DNA of 64,000 nucleotides. Source: Loxodes magnus. Taxonomy: Eukaryota > Ciliophora > Karyorelictea > Loxodida > Loxodidae. The stretch spans positions 124,001 through 188,000 of the forward strand of contig CAMPDV010000382.1 in the NCBI GenBank assembly GCA_946699065.1. The letters run 5' to 3'. The notes below the pieces were generated by a model. It searched no databases, was not told where the DNA came from, and saw only the letters and a list, made by a program, of their open reading frames with translations. Positions 61,290-64,000 of this stretch are shown piece after piece (the first letter of the stretch is position 1; the number at the start of each line of letters is the position of its first letter). Made by a program: the position numbers and the translations under genes.

Positions 61290-62441
61290 ATTAATTGTTT
61301 GGAGGAATTCCTTCCTCGTTTCCTTCAAATGTAAAACCATCAAAATAATCTAACGCTAATTAAATTTACCTCTTTGATAACTTTCTAGCGGAATGTTTGA
61401 AGGCGTGTCTTTTGGAGTCATTTTTGTGAATGCATCTTCGAAATTACTTGCATCTTCGACTCCTTTCACTTCAGGTACGTAAGGAGGTGGAACTTGCTTT
61501 TTATACATTTTAGTTCAATCGATATTTCCAAAGAAAGGATGCTACTTTATTTATTCAATTTTTATTCTTAACTCTGGATTTTTATTTAAAATTTAGAGAA
61601 CTAATTGCTTGAAGTCACTCGGGGCTGATTGAGGAAACCTAGGTTGCACTGATAAAATTCTCTTGTACATCTCTTGTCTGTTAGAGTGATAAAAAGGAGG
61701 TCTGGCTAATACTATTTCATATAAAAAATTTCCAAAACTCCATACATCAACAGGTTTTCCATATGCGTATCCTTGTAGAACTTCTGGGGCAAGATATTCA
61801 GGAGTTCCACAAAAAGTTTTAGTACCATTAGGCAAATCAATTCCTTCTTTAGCCAGACCAAAATCTGTCAATTTAATGTGACCCTCTTCATCTAAAAGGA
61901 CATTCTCAGGTTTAAGATCCCTGTAGATAACATCAAGACTATGCAAATGCTCTAGGGCTAATAAAACTTCAGCAGCATAAAATTTAGCCCTATTAAGATC
62001 AAAGCCTCTAGTCTCTTTTAAATGAAAAAAGAGTTCTCCTCCATTGAAATAATCAAGAACCAAATAAAGTTTATCAGGAGTTTAGAAAGCAAATCTGAGA
62101 GAAACGATAAAAGGATGATCAATTTATTCTAAAATTCTTCTTTCTGTTGCAGTGTGTTCCGCTTATCCTTTAGAAAAGACAGTTTCCTTCTTAATAATTT
62201 TCATAGCATATATTTATTGATTTTTCTTAAACTTAACTTAGCATACTTTTCCATAAGATCCTTAACCTACTACTTTCAAAAGTTCGAAATCACTAGGTGA
62301 AAGAGATGGAATTTCGACAGTTGTATAAAGTTTTCCAAGAGTGGATTTAGTTCTAGGCCTTTACTAATCCTCTAAGTTATCCTAACCTTCAGCCTCTTAG
62401 TTCTTATTTTTAATTTTCTTCTTTCCTTATTCATTTCCCAT
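61290..62441 (-). CDS. AGC-family serine/threonine kinase
   Basis: Starts MGNEQGKKK, a possible N-myristoylation site. Kinase domain from about residue 50: glycine loop GQGSYGKV, Lys in YAMKII, YRDLKPENVLL, TDFGLAKEG, activation loop TKTFCGTPEYLAPE with its phosphorylatable Thr, and DVWSFGNFLYEI. The C-terminal tail has PPPYVPEVK and, after a 14-nt intron at 61356-61369, the hydrophobic motif YFDGFTFEG used for PDK1/TORC2-type control. This places it near the PKA/PKB/S6K group. The exact stop is not resolved; the sequence is clear to about 61294, and no TGA follows soon in the spliced frame, so another small intron may exist. Confidence 0.92.
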
Positions 62442-62571
62442 CTTTATTTATATTTTCTTATCATTCACACATTCAACTTCTTTAACTGTATACCAACCAT
62501 ATATATTTTACCTTATTGTATACTTTTTTTAACTAAACTATGTCAGACTCTTAATATATAGAGCCTGACGT

Positions 62572-62997
62572 ATGATTGGATCTTGGTAACTTGAAGTATT
62601 ATTAAATGATTTTGGAAATTCTTACTATCAGTTGATATATTTGGCTACTAAGGTAAAGCAATCATATTATAAAATGCGTGATAAATTGATTACCAAATTT
62701 AGCATACTTAGCACCTAAAAAGTAATCACCAAGCGCTTTAGCCTGAATAGTATTTTTATTAGCTAGTCAATTTATTAAAGACTATTAACTAAAACCTATT
62801 TAAATGCTAACTTCTTCCTTCCTCTTACTTTATAAGAGATATTCTAACCTTTTATTAAATACCATCTATTTTAATCAGCAAAAGCAAGTAAAAAGGAATA
62901 TATAAAAAGTATATTTAGAGAGGAATATGAGTGTAGAGGTTTAGACTAACTGGAATATACAGTTTTAAACAATTAATTTAGATTTAATTAGTTTTGA
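62572..62997 (+). CDS. hypothetical protein, 141 residues
   Basis: Single frame ATG 62572 (MIGSWQLEVLLNDFGNSYYQ) to TGA 62995-62997, without internal TGA. Mixed helical sequence with a charged C-terminal third (SAKASKKEYIKSIFREEYE; CRGLDQLEYTVLNNQ). The phosphatase start follows 19 bases later on the same strand. No family recognised. Confidence 0.5.
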
Positions 62998-63016
62998 TTA
63001 AAATAGTTAATAGGAA

Positions 63017-63940
63017 ATGTTTCCAAGTTGTGATGAAATTGTCGATAATCTTTTCCTTGGTAATTACTCTGCCTCTTCTAACATTAAGATGCTTTAAAAT
63101 AACAGAATTACTCATATCGTGGTAGCTGCTTTCGGCTTACCAAAACTATTTCCTAATAGGTTTCAGTATAAAGTTCTGTAGTTAATGGATTTACCTTCTG
63201 AAAACATTTCTAGGTATTTTGATGAGACAGTAAAGTGAATTGAAAAGGCGATAGAAGGTAATGGAAGAGTGTTTGTTCACTGGTAAGATTTTATATAGCC
63301 TAGCTGGTATTTCACGAAGTTCAACTATAGTGATCTCTTATCTAATTTACAAAGGAATGAGCTTTAACGATGCTTTCAATCATTGCAAGCGTAAGCATAA
63401 AGTCACTTCTCCTAACTATGGCTTCTAAAGGTAACTTATGAACTGAGAACTCAAAATTGTAAGTATTTTATACAGCAAAAAGGTAAAAAGTAATAAAATA
63501 CCCAATCTGCTAGAAACGTATTACAAAAAGATCATATAGCACAATAAGGAAAAAGGCATTTCGTCCAATAGAGTAGCGCATTTAACTAAGAGGAATAAAA
63601 ATTTCTTGATCTTGGCTTTAGAATGCCAGTTGCTTAACCAAATCCTGTTTAATAAAGCGAATAAAAGCTATAAGCTCAAAGAAAGAACTAATTAGAAAAG
63701 CCTTATTATGTTAAATATGCTTATAACAAAAGTTTAGCTCCCTATAATAGTAAATAGGATGAATAAAGGGAGAACAAAAAAGGGACATAAAGCTCTTTAT
63801 CAAATTTAGCGAAGAAAAGAGAAGCGCCTATGCATTAATCTCTACAAAAATTCACAATTAATGGAAAAAGTTCAACTTTGTTAAATGGTACTCAAGGAAG
63901 AAATGTGTAGAAGGGTTCGTTTGTAGATAAACAAGTGTGA
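63017..63940 (+). CDS. dual-specificity protein phosphatase
   Basis: 296 residues. The first 150 form a DSP domain: DEIVDNLFLGNYSASSN, ITHIVVAAFG, general acid in MDLPSENI, and the signature HCLAGISRSSTIVISYLI. The catalytic Cys codon is split by a 16-nt intron (63283-63298, TG|C). A second intron lies at 63459-63475 (17 nt). With both removed the CDS is exactly 297 codons to TGA 63938-63940. The C-terminal half is a basic Gln/Lys/Ser/Asn-rich tail with no domain. DSPs of this size dephosphorylate MAP kinases or related proteins; the substrate is unknown. Confidence 0.93.
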
Positions 63941-64000
63941 TATTAATAATAAATATCTAATAAACTCCATATCATGATGCGCGAAAATCACTCTTTTTCT

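Noticed and set aside
61593-62063. 156-residue truncated kinase
   Set aside because: The upstream and downstream kinase motifs are in the same frame once TAA/TAG are read as Gln.
62540-62600. Start at ATG 62540 with a tiny intron for the gene before the phosphatase
   Set aside because: ATG 62572 starts directly in the coding frame and needs no intron.
1-64000. tRNA, rRNA, transposon or telomere sequence
   Set aside because: None was recognisable by eye; a structure-based RNA search could still find a tRNA that I missed.

Overview
The window is nuclear DNA of a ciliate that uses the karyorelict genetic code. It is very AT-rich, and with the standard code almost no gene stays open. If TAA and TAG are read as Gln and TGA as Trp inside genes, with TGA alone also ending them, long conserved proteins appear on both strands. 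Conserved tryptophans are written TGA, for example in the DHHC palmitoyltransferase, the HMG box and the histidine kinase G box. TGA is also the only stop seen. This combination (NCBI table 27) points to a karyorelict such as Loxodes. Spliceosomal introns are tiny (about 13-24 nt, GT...AG). Genes are packed on both strands with gaps of tens to a few hundred bases. I saw no rRNA, tRNA, transposon, CRISPR array or bacterial operon.

Layout. 1-12 kb: a RING/coiled-coil/kelch protein cut by the left edge, a class II histone deacetylase (minus), a multi-pass membrane protein, a Lys/Glu/Gln/Asn-rich protein (minus), and a START-domain protein. 12-25 kb: an unrecognised gene, a 940-residue Gln-rich protein (minus), a short dynein heavy-chain-like protein with only AAA1 and a degenerate AAA2, importin alpha, and two ciliate-type proteins. 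25-36 kb: an ABCG half transporter (minus), an 808-residue Cys-containing protein (minus), a membrane hybrid histidine kinase with receiver domain (minus), mitochondrial complex I subunit NDUFS8 (minus), and small unknown genes. 36.7-45.7 kb: one giant ubiquitin-specific protease of 3000 residues (minus). It has an EF-hand, a 15/30-bp tandem repeat coding for KQEEQ, and a C-terminal RanBP2-type zinc finger. 46-53 kb: a secreted or Golgi LamG-like plus GT13 glycosyltransferase fusion (minus) and an ankyrin-DHHC palmitoyltransferase with two apparent 1-nt lesions. 53-64 kb: coiled-coil proteins, an HMG-box protein, a Grx3-like protein with altered active site, an AGC kinase (minus), and a dual-specificity phosphatase.

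The genes are ordinary eukaryotic functions (chromatin, ubiquitin, nuclear import, signalling, transport, respiration) and show no operon logic. Many unknown proteins were called from a single open frame, ATG start, TGA end and residue composition. Because only TGA stops translation, open frames also occur by chance here, so those calls have lower confidence. Exon maths was checked for the main genes: lengths after removing introns are exact multiples of three.
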